Positions 15,971 to 24,086 of a DNA stretch of 64,000 nt are shown piece by piece (position 1 is the first letter of the stretch; each line of letters opens with the position of its first letter). The notes beneath the pieces are model-generated. The model was not told where the DNA came from. It searched no databases and saw only the letters and a program-made list of their open reading frames with translations. The stretch covers positions 533,417-597,416 of the forward strand of contig NZ_JAODWD010000005.1 in NCBI RefSeq assembly GCF_025345615.1. The letters run 5' to 3'. Made by a program: the position numbers and the translations under genes. Source of the DNA: Mycobacterium deserti (GTDB taxonomy: Bacteria; Actinomycetota; Actinomycetes; Mycobacteriales; Mycobacteriaceae).

Positions 15971-16519
15971 ATGTCGTCGTCGGAGCAGCTCGATCGGCTT
16001 GAGTCTCGATTCGAGATCGCCCAATTGCCCAGCCGCTACGCCATGGCGCTCGATGCGCGCGATCTCGACGCCCTGGTCGCACTGTTCGTGGACGACGTCG
16101 ACGCTGGGACCCAGGGCAGCGGTAGGGAGGCCCTCACGCGGTGGTACGACGGGGTGCTGCGCAGGTTTTATCGCAGCATTCACCTGATCTGCGGCCACAT
16201 AGTCGATTTCGTCGATGCGGATCATGCAACCGGGTCTATCTACTGCCGGGCCGAGCACGAGGACGGTGACGGGTGGTACGTCATTACAATGCGCTACGAC
16301 GACGTCTACGAGCGGCGCGACGGCCGTTGGTACTTCGTCAAGCGACGTGAGCATCCGTGGTACTCCGTGGACGCGACCGAGCGTCCCGGACCGGAGTTCA
16401 TCCGATGGCCCACCGACGTGCCCCTGCGTGCGGCCATGCCGCATCGGATGCCGACCTGGCGGGCATTTTGGGAAAGGGGAGACGCGGCCGTCCCCGCGCG
16501 GCTGTCCCGGCGGCCGTAA
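15971..16519 (+). CDS. SnoaL-like/NTF2-fold protein
   Basis: A 182-residue protein with the NTF2-like cone fold pattern: RFEIAQLPSRYAMALDARDLDALVALFVDDVDAG, then a strand HLICGHIVDFVDADHATGSIYCRAEHE and GDGWYVITMRYDDVYERRDGRWYFVKRRE. This matches the ring-hydroxylating-dioxygenase-small-subunit/SnoaL-like group, which includes isomerases, cyclases and dehydratases acting on ketones or polyketides. The Asp, His and Tyr residues in these strands are candidates for catalysis. A leaderless start at 15971 is supported by TACACT 6 nt upstream. The CoA-transferase gene follows in the same direction but has its own operator. Confidence 0.75.
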   Translation: MSSSEQLDRLESRFEIAQLPSRYAMALDARDLDALVALFVDDVDAGTQGSGREALTRWYDGVLRRFYRSIHLICGHIVDFVDADHATGSIYCRAEHEDGDGWYVITMRYDDVYERRDGRWYFVKRREHPWYSVDATERPGPEFIRWPTDVPLRAAMPHRMPTWRAFWERGDAAVPARLSRRP

Positions 16520-16538
16520 TACGTTTACAAACAGGCCC

Positions 16539-16576
16539 GATAGTGCAATTCTCAGTTTCCGTAAATGCTCGTTAAC
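16539..16576 (+). promoter_or_regulatory. tandem operator before CoA-transferase gene
   Basis: GATAGT-GCA-ATTCTC (16539-16553, 3-nt spacer) and GTAAAT-GCTC-GTTAAC (16561-16576), centres 22.5 bp apart, upstream of the CoA-transferase gene. Each has clear half-site matches to the GAGAAT-N4-ATTCTC series. Confidence 0.5.
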
Positions 16577-16593
16577 GCTTGTAGGAGGACGTC

Positions 16594-17814
16594 ATTACCG
16601 TCGACAAGGTGCTCAGCGGGGTTCGGGTGCTCGAGGTTGCCGCATGGACATTCGTGCCATCGGCCGGCGCCGTCCTCGCCGAATGGGGCGCCGAGGTGAT
16701 CAAGGTCGAGCCACGAGACGGAGGTGATCCGCAGCGCGGCCTCGTCACCATGGGCATCGTCGACGAGGGGGGTGGCTCGGTCAACTACATGATTGAGATT
16801 CCCAACCGCGGTAAAAAGTCGATCGGCGTGGATCTGAGCACACCGGGCGGTCGGGACGTGGTTCGCGAACTGGCCAAGACCTGCGATGTGTTCTTGACCA
16901 GTTATCTTCCGGACCGCCGAAAGAAGTTCGGCATCGACGTCGACGACATCCGGGAAGTGAACCCGGCCATCGTGTACGTCCGCGGCTCCGGCCACGGACC
17001 CAAAGGACCGGACGCTGACAAGCCGGGCTACGACGGAGTGTCCTACTGGGCGCGCGGCGGCATCGCCACCGTCCTGACTGAGGATGCCAATGAGCTCGTT
17101 CGCTCCCGACCGGCCTTCGGGGATCTGCTCGGCGGCATGACCATCGCCGGCGGTATCGCCGCGGCGCTGTACAAGAAGGCGACGACCGGTAAGGGATCGG
17201 TCGTCGACGTGTCGCTGCTCGGACTCGCCACCTGGAATCTCAGCCCTGATGTCGCGGTGAGCCAAATTCATGGTGGCAGCGCCATTCCCAAGTTCGGGCA
17301 CGCCGACGCACCCAACCCGTTGGTGGGGACGTACCGCACCAAGGACGGTCGCTACGTCCAACTGATGATGCTGCAACTCGATAAGTTCTACGCCGAGGCG
17401 ATGCGGGTGATCGGCCTGCCCGAGCTGATCGACGATCATCGATTCGCCGATCCCGCGTCGCGGTTCGAGAATCGGGTCGCGCTGATCGCGTTGCTCGACG
17501 AGGCGTTCGCTAAGCGCACACTGGCCGAGTGGCGCACAACGTTGGCCGCGCTGTCCGGCGCGTGGGGCATCGTGCAGACACCAGCCGAAGTCTGCGAAGA
17601 CCCGGCCGTCACCGCCAACGGCTATGTCGCCCATACTGAAACGGTCAACGGCGTACCGTTCGCGTTGCCCACCAATCCCGTGCAGTTCGACGAGCATTCG
17701 GTGACTCCACCGGGCGCGCCCGAGCACGGCCAGCACACCGAGGAAGTACTAATGGACGCCGGAATGGACTGGGACACTATCGAGAAGCTCAAGGAGTCGG
17801 GGGCGATCCTGTGA
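16594..17814 (+). CDS. family III CoA-transferase (CaiB/BaiF type), possible ATT start
   Basis: A CoA-transferase or 2-methylacyl-CoA racemase-like enzyme of about 406 residues. LSGVRVLEVAAWTFVPSAGAVLAEWGAEVIKVEP is the family N-terminus, and KPGYDGVSYWARGG carries the aspartate that forms the anhydride with the substrate acid in this family. A GTG at 16609 would give 401 residues, but AGGAGG lies 5 nt before an in-frame ATT at 16594, which would give the usual ITVDKVLSG beginning; no ribosome-binding site suits the GTG. The stop overlaps the GTG of the following P450, so the two are co-expressed. Confidence 0.85.
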   Translation: MTVDKVLSGVRVLEVAAWTFVPSAGAVLAEWGAEVIKVEPRDGGDPQRGLVTMGIVDEGGGSVNYMIEIPNRGKKSIGVDLSTPGGRDVVRELAKTCDVFLTSYLPDRRKKFGIDVDDIREVNPAIVYVRGSGHGPKGPDADKPGYDGVSYWARGGIATVLTEDANELVRSRPAFGDLLGGMTIAGGIAAALYKKATTGKGSVVDVSLLGLATWNLSPDVAVSQIHGGSAIPKFGHADAPNPLVGTYRTKDGRYVQLMMLQLDKFYAEAMRVIGLPELIDDHRFADPASRFENRVALIALLDEAFAKRTLAEWRTTLAALSGAWGIVQTPAEVCEDPAVTANGYVAHTETVNGVPFALPTNPVQFDEHSVTPPGAPEHGQHTEEVLMDAGMDWDTIEKLKESGAIL

Positions 17815-19040
17815 GCGCGACGTCGGCCGACGTGGGCAACGGAGCCGTCGAATTCGACCCGTTCTCACAGGACTTCTTCGACGGTGCCTACGACACCTAC
17901 CGTCGTCTTCGCAACGAAGCGCCCATCTATTACAACGCACAGTGGGATTTCTGGGCATTGACCCGTTACGACGACGTGGCACCCGCGACGAAGGATTACG
18001 AAACCTTCTCGTCGGCCAAGGGCGCCACGCTCGACATGGTCAAGGCCCACGACGGCGCGATCCCGGTGCCGAAGGTGATCATCTCGATGGATCCGCCGGA
18101 GCACCAGAAGATGCGCCGGCTGGTGAGCAACGTGTTCACGCCACGCGCCATCGCCGCGCTGGAAGACATGGTGTGCGAGAAGGTCTACGAGCGCGTTGAC
18201 GCGTTGAACCCGGACAGTTTCGACGTCGTCGCCGACTTCTCGGCACTGTTCCCCAACGAGGTCATCACGACCATGCTGGGGGTGCCCAAGGAGGATCGGG
18301 ACCAGATCCGGCGCTGGCTGGACCTTCTGCTCGAACGTCGTCCCGGTGAGATCGCCGTTCCCAGACGGGGATACGAGGCCTCAATGAACACCGGCCTGTA
18401 CTATTACGACCTCGTCCAGCAGCGCCGGGCAGCGCCACAAGACGACATGATCAGCCGTCTCATCGAGACCGAGATCGAGCGTGACGGCGTAGTGGAGAAG
18501 CTCACCGATGTCGACATCACGGGCTTCGCGACGATGCTCGGAGGTGCGGGCGCGGAAACGGTTACCAAGCTGGTGGGCAATGCGATGGTGGCGTTCGCCG
18601 ACTTCCCCGACCAGTGGCGGAAACTTCGCGAGGACCGCAGCAAGATCCCGGCCGCGGTTGAGGAACTACTGCGATACGAAGCGCCGTCGCAGTATCAGGT
18701 CCGCACCGCGACGCGGGATGTAACGTACTACGGCACCACTATTCCTGAGGGCGCCGCGGTGCTGCTCGTCACCGGCGCGGCCACGCGTGACGAGCGGATG
18801 TTCGACGACCCCGATCGCCTGGACATCGACCGGGAACGCAAGATGGGCTTCAATCTCGCCTTCGGCTACGGCATCCACAGCTGCCTCGGAGCCGCGTTGG
18901 CGCGGATGGAAAGTCGCATCGCGCTTAACGCGCTGCTCGACCTCGTTCCCGAGTACGAGGTCGACCGCGACGGCTTACGGCGCGTGGCGATGTCGAACGT
19001 CTGCGGCTTTTCCAACGTCCCGGTGCACAGGACGGTCTGA
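17811..19040 (+). CDS. cytochrome P450
   Basis: A 409-residue P450. The I-helix reads GGAGAETVTK (about 244-253) and the haem loop FGYGIHSCLG has its Cys at about 358; ExxR is in EELLRYEAP. The GTG at 17811 overlaps the stop of the CoA-transferase gene (GTGA). Coupling of a CoA-transferase with a P450 suggests that the oxygenase acts on, or prepares, an acid that is moved between CoA carriers. It ends convergently with the unknown gene at 19050. Confidence 0.92.
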   Translation: MSATSADVGNGAVEFDPFSQDFFDGAYDTYRRLRNEAPIYYNAQWDFWALTRYDDVAPATKDYETFSSAKGATLDMVKAHDGAIPVPKVIISMDPPEHQKMRRLVSNVFTPRAIAALEDMVCEKVYERVDALNPDSFDVVADFSALFPNEVITTMLGVPKEDRDQIRRWLDLLLERRPGEIAVPRRGYEASMNTGLYYYDLVQQRRAAPQDDMISRLIETEIERDGVVEKLTDVDITGFATMLGGAGAETVTKLVGNAMVAFADFPDQWRKLREDRSKIPAAVEELLRYEAPSQYQVRTATRDVTYYGTTIPEGAAVLLVTGAATRDERMFDDPDRLDIDRERKMGFNLAFGYGIHSCLGAALARMESRIALNALLDLVPEYEVDRDGLRRVAMSNVCGFSNVPVHRTV

Positions 19041-19049
19041 GGCACCTCG

Positions 19050-19616
19050 TCAGCACGGCGCGGGCGGTGCAGCGACGGCAAGGCGGTGAAACCCGCCGTG
19101 GAACGACTCGACGGGGGAGGGCGGGGCCGTCGCGTTCACCGCCTTCATTGCGTGGTACTTGAATGCCTGCGCGGCACAGCTGACACGGTGTTCGATGTCG
19201 GACGCGGAAGCGGCTGCGGTCGGCCAGGTTCCGCCCCACGCGGCCACGTCGGCGCCGTGTCGCCGCGTGGCATCGGCGGTGAAGCGGCGCACCCCGCGAT
19301 GCCGGTGGTAGATCGGTGCGGCGAACACGACTGCGTCCGGCCACTGCAGTTCGAAATCGAAACTGGTCGGCAGAAGACGGCCCTCGACGCCGAGAATCTG
19401 CAGCGCCCGGGCATCGGACTCTGTTTCCAGGTACTTCCCGGTCTCCAGATAGACCTCGACGTGCCAGCCGACGCGGAGCGTGTCGGCGATGAGCCCGCCG
19501 GCCGCCGATACGGCATCCGTCGTATCGGATGCGAGTACCACTAGCTTGTAGGGCGCCGCGTGGCCCCGGTTCGACTGCCGCGACGTTTCCGCCGCCGATG
19601 CCGCAGTGATTTTCAC
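19050..19616 (-). CDS. uncharacterised 188-residue protein
   Basis: I do not recognise the family. The N-terminal part has an alternating beta-alpha pattern (YKLVVLASDTTDAVSAAGGLIADTLRVGWHVEVYLET), a strand WPDAVVFAAPIYHRHRGVRRFTADATRRHG and a short C-terminal stretch with an FHGGFHRLAVA ending; this layout recalls flavodoxin-like or DsrE-like folds, without clear cofactor motifs. The start is a GTG at 19616. The operator pair at 19629-19666 directly upstream indicates its own promoter, although it also lies just behind the TetR gene on the same strand. Confidence 0.6.
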   Translation of the reverse strand: MKITAASAAETSRQSNRGHAAPYKLVVLASDTTDAVSAAGGLIADTLRVGWHVEVYLETGKYLETESDARALQILGVEGRLLPTSFDFELQWPDAVVFAAPIYHRHRGVRRFTADATRRHGADVAAWGGTWPTAAASASDIEHRVSCAAQAFKYHAMKAVNATAPPSPVESFHGGFHRLAVAAPPAPC

Positions 19617-19628
19617 CCGGACCCCCCC

Positions 19629-19666
19629 GAAAATGGCCGTATCATATTGTGAGAATAACCATTTTC
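19629..19666 (-). promoter_or_regulatory. tandem operator, 22-bp spacing
   Basis: GAAAAT-GGCC-GTATCA (19629-19644) and GAGAAT-AACC-ATTTTC (19651-19666) start exactly 22 bp apart, between the end of the TetR gene and the start of the unknown gene at 19616. Confidence 0.6.
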
Positions 19667-19710
19667 ACCGTCCTGCGCGAGACCCCGGGCCAGAGTCAAG
19701 GCCATGAGCG

Positions 19711-20325
19711 CTACCGCCGCCGCGGGCCGCCGTCGACGAATCCGTTCACCACGTAGGCCCGGACGAATTCGGCCACCGCGTCGTCGTTGCGCATGTCGAT
19801 GGTCGGAGATGGAGTAGTGAACAGCGAGAACAACATTCGTGCAAACCACTCCGTGGCTGTGGGGACATCCAGGTCGGCACGGACCTCTCCGGTCAGCCTG
19901 GCCGCCGTTACGTAAGGGGCCAGGAAGTCGGCGCACTCCTTCAGCAGTGTGGCGGCGTTCTTCGTCATCATGAGGTTGACTTCGTCCTGATCGAAGTACA
20001 CTTCCGGTTCGACGACCCGACGCGCCTGCGTGACGAAGATCGCGGCGCGCACCAGCCGGCCTTCGAGGGTGCTGCCTCCGTGGCGGTCGATGGCTTTTGC
20101 CATGTTGCGGTAGAACCGCTGCGAAGCCGCCTCGGCGCAGGCCTCGACGATCGTCTCCTTGTCGCGGAAGTACTCATAGAACGTGCTGCGCGACACCTCA
20201 GCCGTGCGGGCGATGTCGACGATGGTCGTCTTGGCCAGCCCGCGTGTCCGGAAGCAGGTGAAAGCCGCCGAGATGATGGCATCCCGGGTGTCGACCGCCA
20301 TGGATTGAGTCACGTCAGATGCCAC
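19711..20325 (-). CDS. TetR-family transcriptional regulator
   Basis: A 204-residue one-domain TetR repressor, the only regulator in the window. The DNA-binding helix-turn-helix is TTIVDIARTAEVSRSTFYEYFRDK (33-56); the C-terminal part (LEGRLVRAAIFVTQARRVVEPEVYF onward) would bind a ligand and dimerise. It is the last gene of the igr-like operon, 17 nt behind the thiolase-like gene. Start taken as GTG at 20325; an ATG at 20301 is possible and neither has a clear ribosome-binding site. It is the natural candidate to bind the GAGAAT-N4-ATTCTC sites, or the dyad at 26520, with an acyl-CoA-type inducer (inference). Confidence 0.88.
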   Translation of the reverse strand: MASDVTQSMAVDTRDAIISAAFTCFRTRGLAKTTIVDIARTAEVSRSTFYEYFRDKETIVEACAEAASQRFYRNMAKAIDRHGGSTLEGRLVRAAIFVTQARRVVEPEVYFDQDEVNLMMTKNAATLLKECADFLAPYVTAARLTGEVRADLDVPTATEWFARMLFSLFTTPSPTIDMRNDDAVAEFVRAYVVNGFVDGGPRRR

Positions 20326-20342
20326 CGCACGACATTAACTTC

Positions 20343-21509
20343 TCAATGGTCGGGCGCCAGGATGAGGCCGCTGGTCGGAACACCGGTACCCGCCGTGACG
20401 AGGACGTGCTCGACGTTGTCGACCTGGTTGTACGACGTACCGCGGACCTGGCGCACGCCTTCGGTGATGCCGTTCATCCCGTGGATGTAGGCCTCGCCGA
20501 GCAGACCGCCATTGGTGTTGATCGGCATCCTGCCACCCAGCGAGAGCTCCTCGACCGACACGAAGTCCTTGGCCTCACCGCGTCCGCAGAAGCCGAGTTC
20601 CTCGAGTTGTGTGAACACGAATGGGGTGAAGTGGTCGTAGAGGAATGCGGTCGAGATGTCGTCCGGTTGCAATCTGGAGTCGCGCCACAGCTTGTTGCCG
20701 ACGACACCCATCTCGGGCAGTCCGGTGATCTCTTCCCGGTAGTAGCTGGTCATCACCTCGCCGTCGTAGGCTGCGCCCTGCGCGGCCGCCGCGATCACCG
20801 CAGCGCGATTGGGTAGATCGCGAGCGCGTTCGACGCTGGTGATCACCATCGCGACGCCGCCGTCGCTCTCCTGGCAGCAGTCGAGCAGGCGGAGCACCGG
20901 TTCGACGATCCAGCGTGACTCCTGGTGCTGCTCAATGGTGATCGGCTTTTCGTAGAACCAGGCGTCGGGGTTCTTCGCCGCATGCTTGCGGTCGATGACC
21001 GAGATCTTGCCGAAGTCCGCGTTAGTGACCCCGTACGTCGACATGTATCGCTGCGCGTGCAGCGCGACCCACGCGGCGGGCGTCATCAACGCGAAGGGCG
21101 CATACGGCGCCATCCACAGCGGGGTGACCCCGGGTTGGCGCCCGGCGCCGCCGAACCGAAACCCGGAGCGCTCGTTGAACGCCCGGTAGCACACCACCGC
21201 CTCGGCGGCACCCGTCGCGACCGCCATCGCGGCCTGCATCACGGTGCCCGCGGCCGCGCCACCACCGTGTGGGACCCTGGTGAAGAACGTGAGGTTCTCG
21301 ATGCCGACGTTGCGGGCAACCTCGATCTCTTCGTTCTCGTCGACTGTGAAGGTCACCATGCCGTCGATGTCGCTGGGGCGCAGGCCGGCGTCGGCGATGG
21401 CGGCCTTGACGGCCTCACAGGCCAGCTGCATCTCGGTTCGGCCCGATTCCTTCGAGAACTCGGTCTGACCGATGCCGACGAGCGCGGCCTTGCCTCCGAT
21501 ACCGGTCAT
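20343..21509 (-). CDS. thiolase-fold aldolase, Ltp2-like
   Basis: A 388-residue thiolase-superfamily protein of the lipid-transfer/SCP-x branch. The region where thiolases carry the acylating Cys reads PHGGGAAAGTVMQAAMAVATG and has none, as in Ltp2, which is a retro-aldolase rather than a thiolase. In M. tuberculosis Ltp2 cleaves the 17-hydroxy-pregnene-CoA aldol to release propionyl-CoA and needs the DUF35 domain of ChsH2. Here the DUF35 protein is encoded two genes upstream. GGRMPINTNGGLLGEAYIHG near the end is the usual family signature. The start overlaps the stop of the MaoC gene (ATGA). Confidence 0.85.
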   Translation of the reverse strand: MTGIGGKAALVGIGQTEFSKESGRTEMQLACEAVKAAIADAGLRPSDIDGMVTFTVDENEEIEVARNVGIENLTFFTRVPHGGGAAAGTVMQAAMAVATGAAEAVVCYRAFNERSGFRFGGAGRQPGVTPLWMAPYAPFALMTPAAWVALHAQRYMSTYGVTNADFGKISVIDRKHAAKNPDAWFYEKPITIEQHQESRWIVEPVLRLLDCCQESDGGVAMVITSVERARDLPNRAAVIAAAAQGAAYDGEVMTSYYREEITGLPEMGVVGNKLWRDSRLQPDDISTAFLYDHFTPFVFTQLEELGFCGRGEAKDFVSVEELSLGGRMPINTNGGLLGEAYIHGMNGITEGVRQVRGTSYNQVDNVEHVLVTAGTGVPTSGLILAPDH

Positions 21510-21958
21510 GCATCGACCCCATCGAGCAGGCTGAGCACCGCAGTGCCCCTGACGTGATCGCCGAGGCTGTTGGTGCCTCTGAACGTGACTTCGACGAACC
21601 CCTCACCGTTGGCCGACGACTTGTCGGTGACGCTGCCCTCGAACCGCAACGCATCGTTGGGATATGCGGGAACGCCGAGCCGGATGGACAGCTTCTTGAC
21701 CATCGCTTCGGGCCCCGCCCAATCGTGCAGGAACCTCACGCACAGCCCATTGGTCGTCAGGATGTTGAGGAAGATGTCCTTCGAGCCCTGGGAATTGGCG
21801 AAGTCACGGTCGTGGTGCACCGGCATGTAGTCGCGGGAGGCAATGGCGCCGGCCACGATCAGCGTGGTGGTGACGGGAACATCCATCGGCGTGACCTCGT
21901 CGCCGACATTGACGTCGTTCCACGCCAGCGTGGAGGTGTGCTTGAGGGTAGAGGTCAT
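21506..21958 (-). CDS. MaoC-like hydratase, ChsH1-like
   Basis: A 150-residue single hotdog domain. SRDYMPVHHDRDFANSQGSKDIFLN retains the catalytic Asp-His pattern of MaoC enoyl-CoA hydratases (D followed by xPVHHD), then TTNGLCVRFLHDW. By position and size it matches ChsH1, the catalytic half of the ChsH1-ChsH2 hydratase. The partner with the missing His is the gene at 23496. It overlaps both neighbours by 4 nt (21955-21958 and 21506-21509). Confidence 0.82.
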   Translation of the reverse strand: MTSTLKHTSTLAWNDVNVGDEVTPMDVPVTTTLIVAGAIASRDYMPVHHDRDFANSQGSKDIFLNILTTNGLCVRFLHDWAGPEAMVKKLSIRLGVPAYPNDALRFEGSVTDKSSANGEGFVEVTFRGTNSLGDHVRGTAVLSLLDGVDA

Positions 21959-23067
21959 CGGTTCAGTCCTTCCGCGTATGTGTTGCCCAGCCGGGCCAGC
22001 TGCTGAGACGCCGATCCGAGTGCGAGTTCAATTTGCTTGGCCCACAGGAAGTAGCGGGACAGGGGGTAGGTGATGTCGATGCCCATGCCGCCGTGTACCT
22101 GTTGGGCGGATGCGGTGACGCGTGCCCCGGCCTCGGCTGCCCAGAACTTGGCGATCGCCGCTTCCCGTTCGGCAGGCCTGCCCTCGGCGATCAGCCAGGC
22201 CGCATACCAGGCGGTCCACCTGATCGCTTCGGTATCGATGAATGCGTCGGCCAGACGCTGTTGCACGGCCTGGAACGACCCGATTGGACGGCCGAACTGC
22301 TCGCGCTCGCTGGTGTAGGACGCGGCCAGTTTCAGCGCGCGTTCGACGACGCCGATCTGCATTGCGCACAGGCCCACCAATGCCCTGGTGTACAGCGCGC
22401 CGACGATGTCGGCCCCGGTGTGCTCGGTGAGCCGCCAGCCGACCGCGTCCGTCAGTGCGACGTCGGCGAAGGGTTCGCCATTGGTCGTCGCCACCGGCCT
22501 CACATCGACTCCGCCGCCGCCTGTTTCGACGACGAACAAACCCGGCTCGTCGTCGGTTGTGGCCGACACGACGATGGCCGCGGCGAGTTGAGCGGCGGGC
22601 ACCAACTCCTTGGTGCCGGTGATCCGCCAGCCGTCACCGTCGGCCCGTGCGATGGTCCGCGGTGCGGTCGGATCCGAGCTTCCGGGTTCGGCCAGCGCCG
22701 CGGTCAATTGGATGCTGCCGTCGACCACTCCGGGAAGGAAGCGTCGCTGCAGATCGGAATCGCCGTGCCGGGCAATGGTATCGGCGCCCAGAGCGAGCGT
22801 CGCGTACACCGGAACCGGCGCGACGCTGTACCCGACCTCGCTGAGCAGCACACCCAGCTCGAGGAACCCGCCGCCGGTGCCGCCGACGGACTCGGGCAGG
22901 GCGATCCCCAACAGGTCGGCCGCCGCCAACTCGGCCCACAGTGCGGTGTCGTAACGCAGGCCCCCCGTTTCGAGCTCGGTCAGATGCTCGGGCGTCGCGA
23001 GGTGCTCGAAGAGCTGACGGGCGACCTTGGCGACCGTCTCCTGCTCGTCGGTGAAGCTGAAGTCCAT
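21955..23067 (-). CDS. acyl-CoA dehydrogenase, FadE28/ChsE1-like
   Basis: A 370-residue flavin acyl-CoA dehydrogenase: MDFSFTDEQETVAKVARQLFEHL at the N-terminus, ASYTSEREQFGRPIGSFQAVQQRLADAF in the helical domain, and VHGGMGIDITYPLSRYFLWAK near the end. The usual substrate-loop motif is weak (AEPGSSDPTAPRT), as in the subunit of heteromeric dehydrogenases that lacks the catalytic Glu. In the igr cluster such a subunit (ChsE1) pairs with a longer one (ChsE2); the partner here would be the gene at 24087. ATG at 23067, with the stop overlapping the MaoC start. Confidence 0.85.
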   Translation of the reverse strand: MDFSFTDEQETVAKVARQLFEHLATPEHLTELETGGLRYDTALWAELAAADLLGIALPESVGGTGGGFLELGVLLSEVGYSVAPVPVYATLALGADTIARHGDSDLQRRFLPGVVDGSIQLTAALAEPGSSDPTAPRTIARADGDGWRITGTKELVPAAQLAAAIVVSATTDDEPGLFVVETGGGGVDVRPVATTNGEPFADVALTDAVGWRLTEHTGADIVGALYTRALVGLCAMQIGVVERALKLAASYTSEREQFGRPIGSFQAVQQRLADAFIDTEAIRWTAWYAAWLIAEGRPAEREAAIAKFWAAEAGARVTASAQQVHGGMGIDITYPLSRYFLWAKQIELALGSASQQLARLGNTYAEGLNR

Positions 23068-23082
23068 TCGTCGTTCCCCTAC

Positions 23083-23496
23083 TCAGTGGGCCAGCCGAAA
23101 TTGGTGCAGCACCAGCTCGTCCCCGCTGGGCAGGGCCTCGAAGGTCTCGTAGAAGACCTCGACGGCCGTCCCGACCTCGATCGCCTCGGGTTCGATCTCG
23201 CACAGGTTCGACACGATGCGCACGCCCTCGTCGAGCTCGATCAGCGCGACGACGTACGGGTATTCGATGAAAGGCAGCGGCGGATACTGCGGCATCACGA
23301 AGCTATAGACCGTGCCACGCCCGGTGGACGCGACGTAATCCCAGTTCAGCGATTGGCAGTTGCCGCACATCGGTCGCGGCGGAACCCGCAACGTCTTGCA
23401 GTCCGTACAGCGCTGGATGCGAAGCTCGTGCTCCTTGAGTCCCGACCAGAAGAACTCCGTATCCGGACTGATCGAGGGGGCGAGTCTGCTGGCCAT
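23083..23496 (-). CDS. DUF35 OB-fold/zinc-ribbon protein (C-terminal half of ChsH2)
   Basis: A 137-residue protein with a rubredoxin-like zinc ribbon CTDCKTLRVPPRPMCGNCQS (four Cys) followed by an OB-fold (TVYSFVMPQYPPLPFIEYPYVVALIELDEGVRIVSNL). DUF35 proteins sit with Ltp2-type aldolases and are needed for their activity. The start is taken at 23496, where the ATG overlaps the stop of the MaoC-like gene (TGATG). In M. tuberculosis both domains are one protein, ChsH2; here they are two coupled genes. Confidence 0.88.
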   Translation of the reverse strand: MASRLAPSISPDTEFFWSGLKEHELRIQRCTDCKTLRVPPRPMCGNCQSLNWDYVASTGRGTVYSFVMPQYPPLPFIEYPYVVALIELDEGVRIVSNLCEIEPEAIEVGTAVEVFYETFEALPSGDELVLHQFRLAH

Positions 23497-24071
23497 CAGT
23501 CCCCAGCCGTTCCAGCGGGGGCTCCACCCGTCTTGAATCGCAAGGTACGGAACCATTGACGCCCGACGACGTCGCCGTTCTGATCGCGGTAGGTGGTGAC
23601 CCAGGTGACGAAGAAGCCGTTGCCCATCGCCGTCTTCTTCTCGTCGGAGATCGAGTCGAAGACCGTCTCGGATGTGATCTCGTCCCCGACCCGGGGATAG
23701 CGCTCGATCTCGAACTCGGAGTTCGTCGCGATGATGCCGGTGTAGCCGGCGTCGGAGAGGAACTGCAGCGGGTTGGTCTTGATCTCGATCGGCACCCCGC
23801 CGCGCTCGTGGATGCCTTCCAGTTTCGGCGGCGGCATCGTCCAGCTCTGCAGCATCACCGGCGGCGAGACGATCCCGCCGTAGCGGGAGTTCTCCGCGAA
23901 CTCGGGATCCAGGTAGGCCGGGTTCATGTCACCCAGGGCGTAGGCCCAGTGCCGGATCATCGCCGTGTTCACCGGATCGGGCGCCCGCACCGGCCTGCCG
24001 ACCCCGTCGGTGGGGGTGCCGATGAGCGAGTCGAGGCGCTCGCGCAGTTCGTCTTTGGCTGTGTCGGTCAC
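23496..24071 (-). CDS. MaoC-like hydratase subunit (N-terminal half of ChsH2)
   Basis: A 191-residue hotdog protein. YALGDMNPAYLDPEFAENSRYGGIVSPPVML is the MaoC substrate-binding stretch, but the catalytic His position is Tyr (NPAY), as expected for the structural partner of a ChsH1-type subunit. The remainder (FEIERYPRVGDEITSETVFDSISDEKK) completes the fold. The GTG at 24071 follows GAAAGGAAA at a good distance. Its stop is shared with the ATG of the DUF35 gene. Confidence 0.85.
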   Translation of the reverse strand: MTDTAKDELRERLDSLIGTPTDGVGRPVRAPDPVNTAMIRHWAYALGDMNPAYLDPEFAENSRYGGIVSPPVMLQSWTMPPPKLEGIHERGGVPIEIKTNPLQFLSDAGYTGIIATNSEFEIERYPRVGDEITSETVFDSISDEKKTAMGNGFFVTWVTTYRDQNGDVVGRQWFRTLRFKTGGAPAGTAGD

Positions 24072-24086
24072 TGCTGATTTCCTTTC

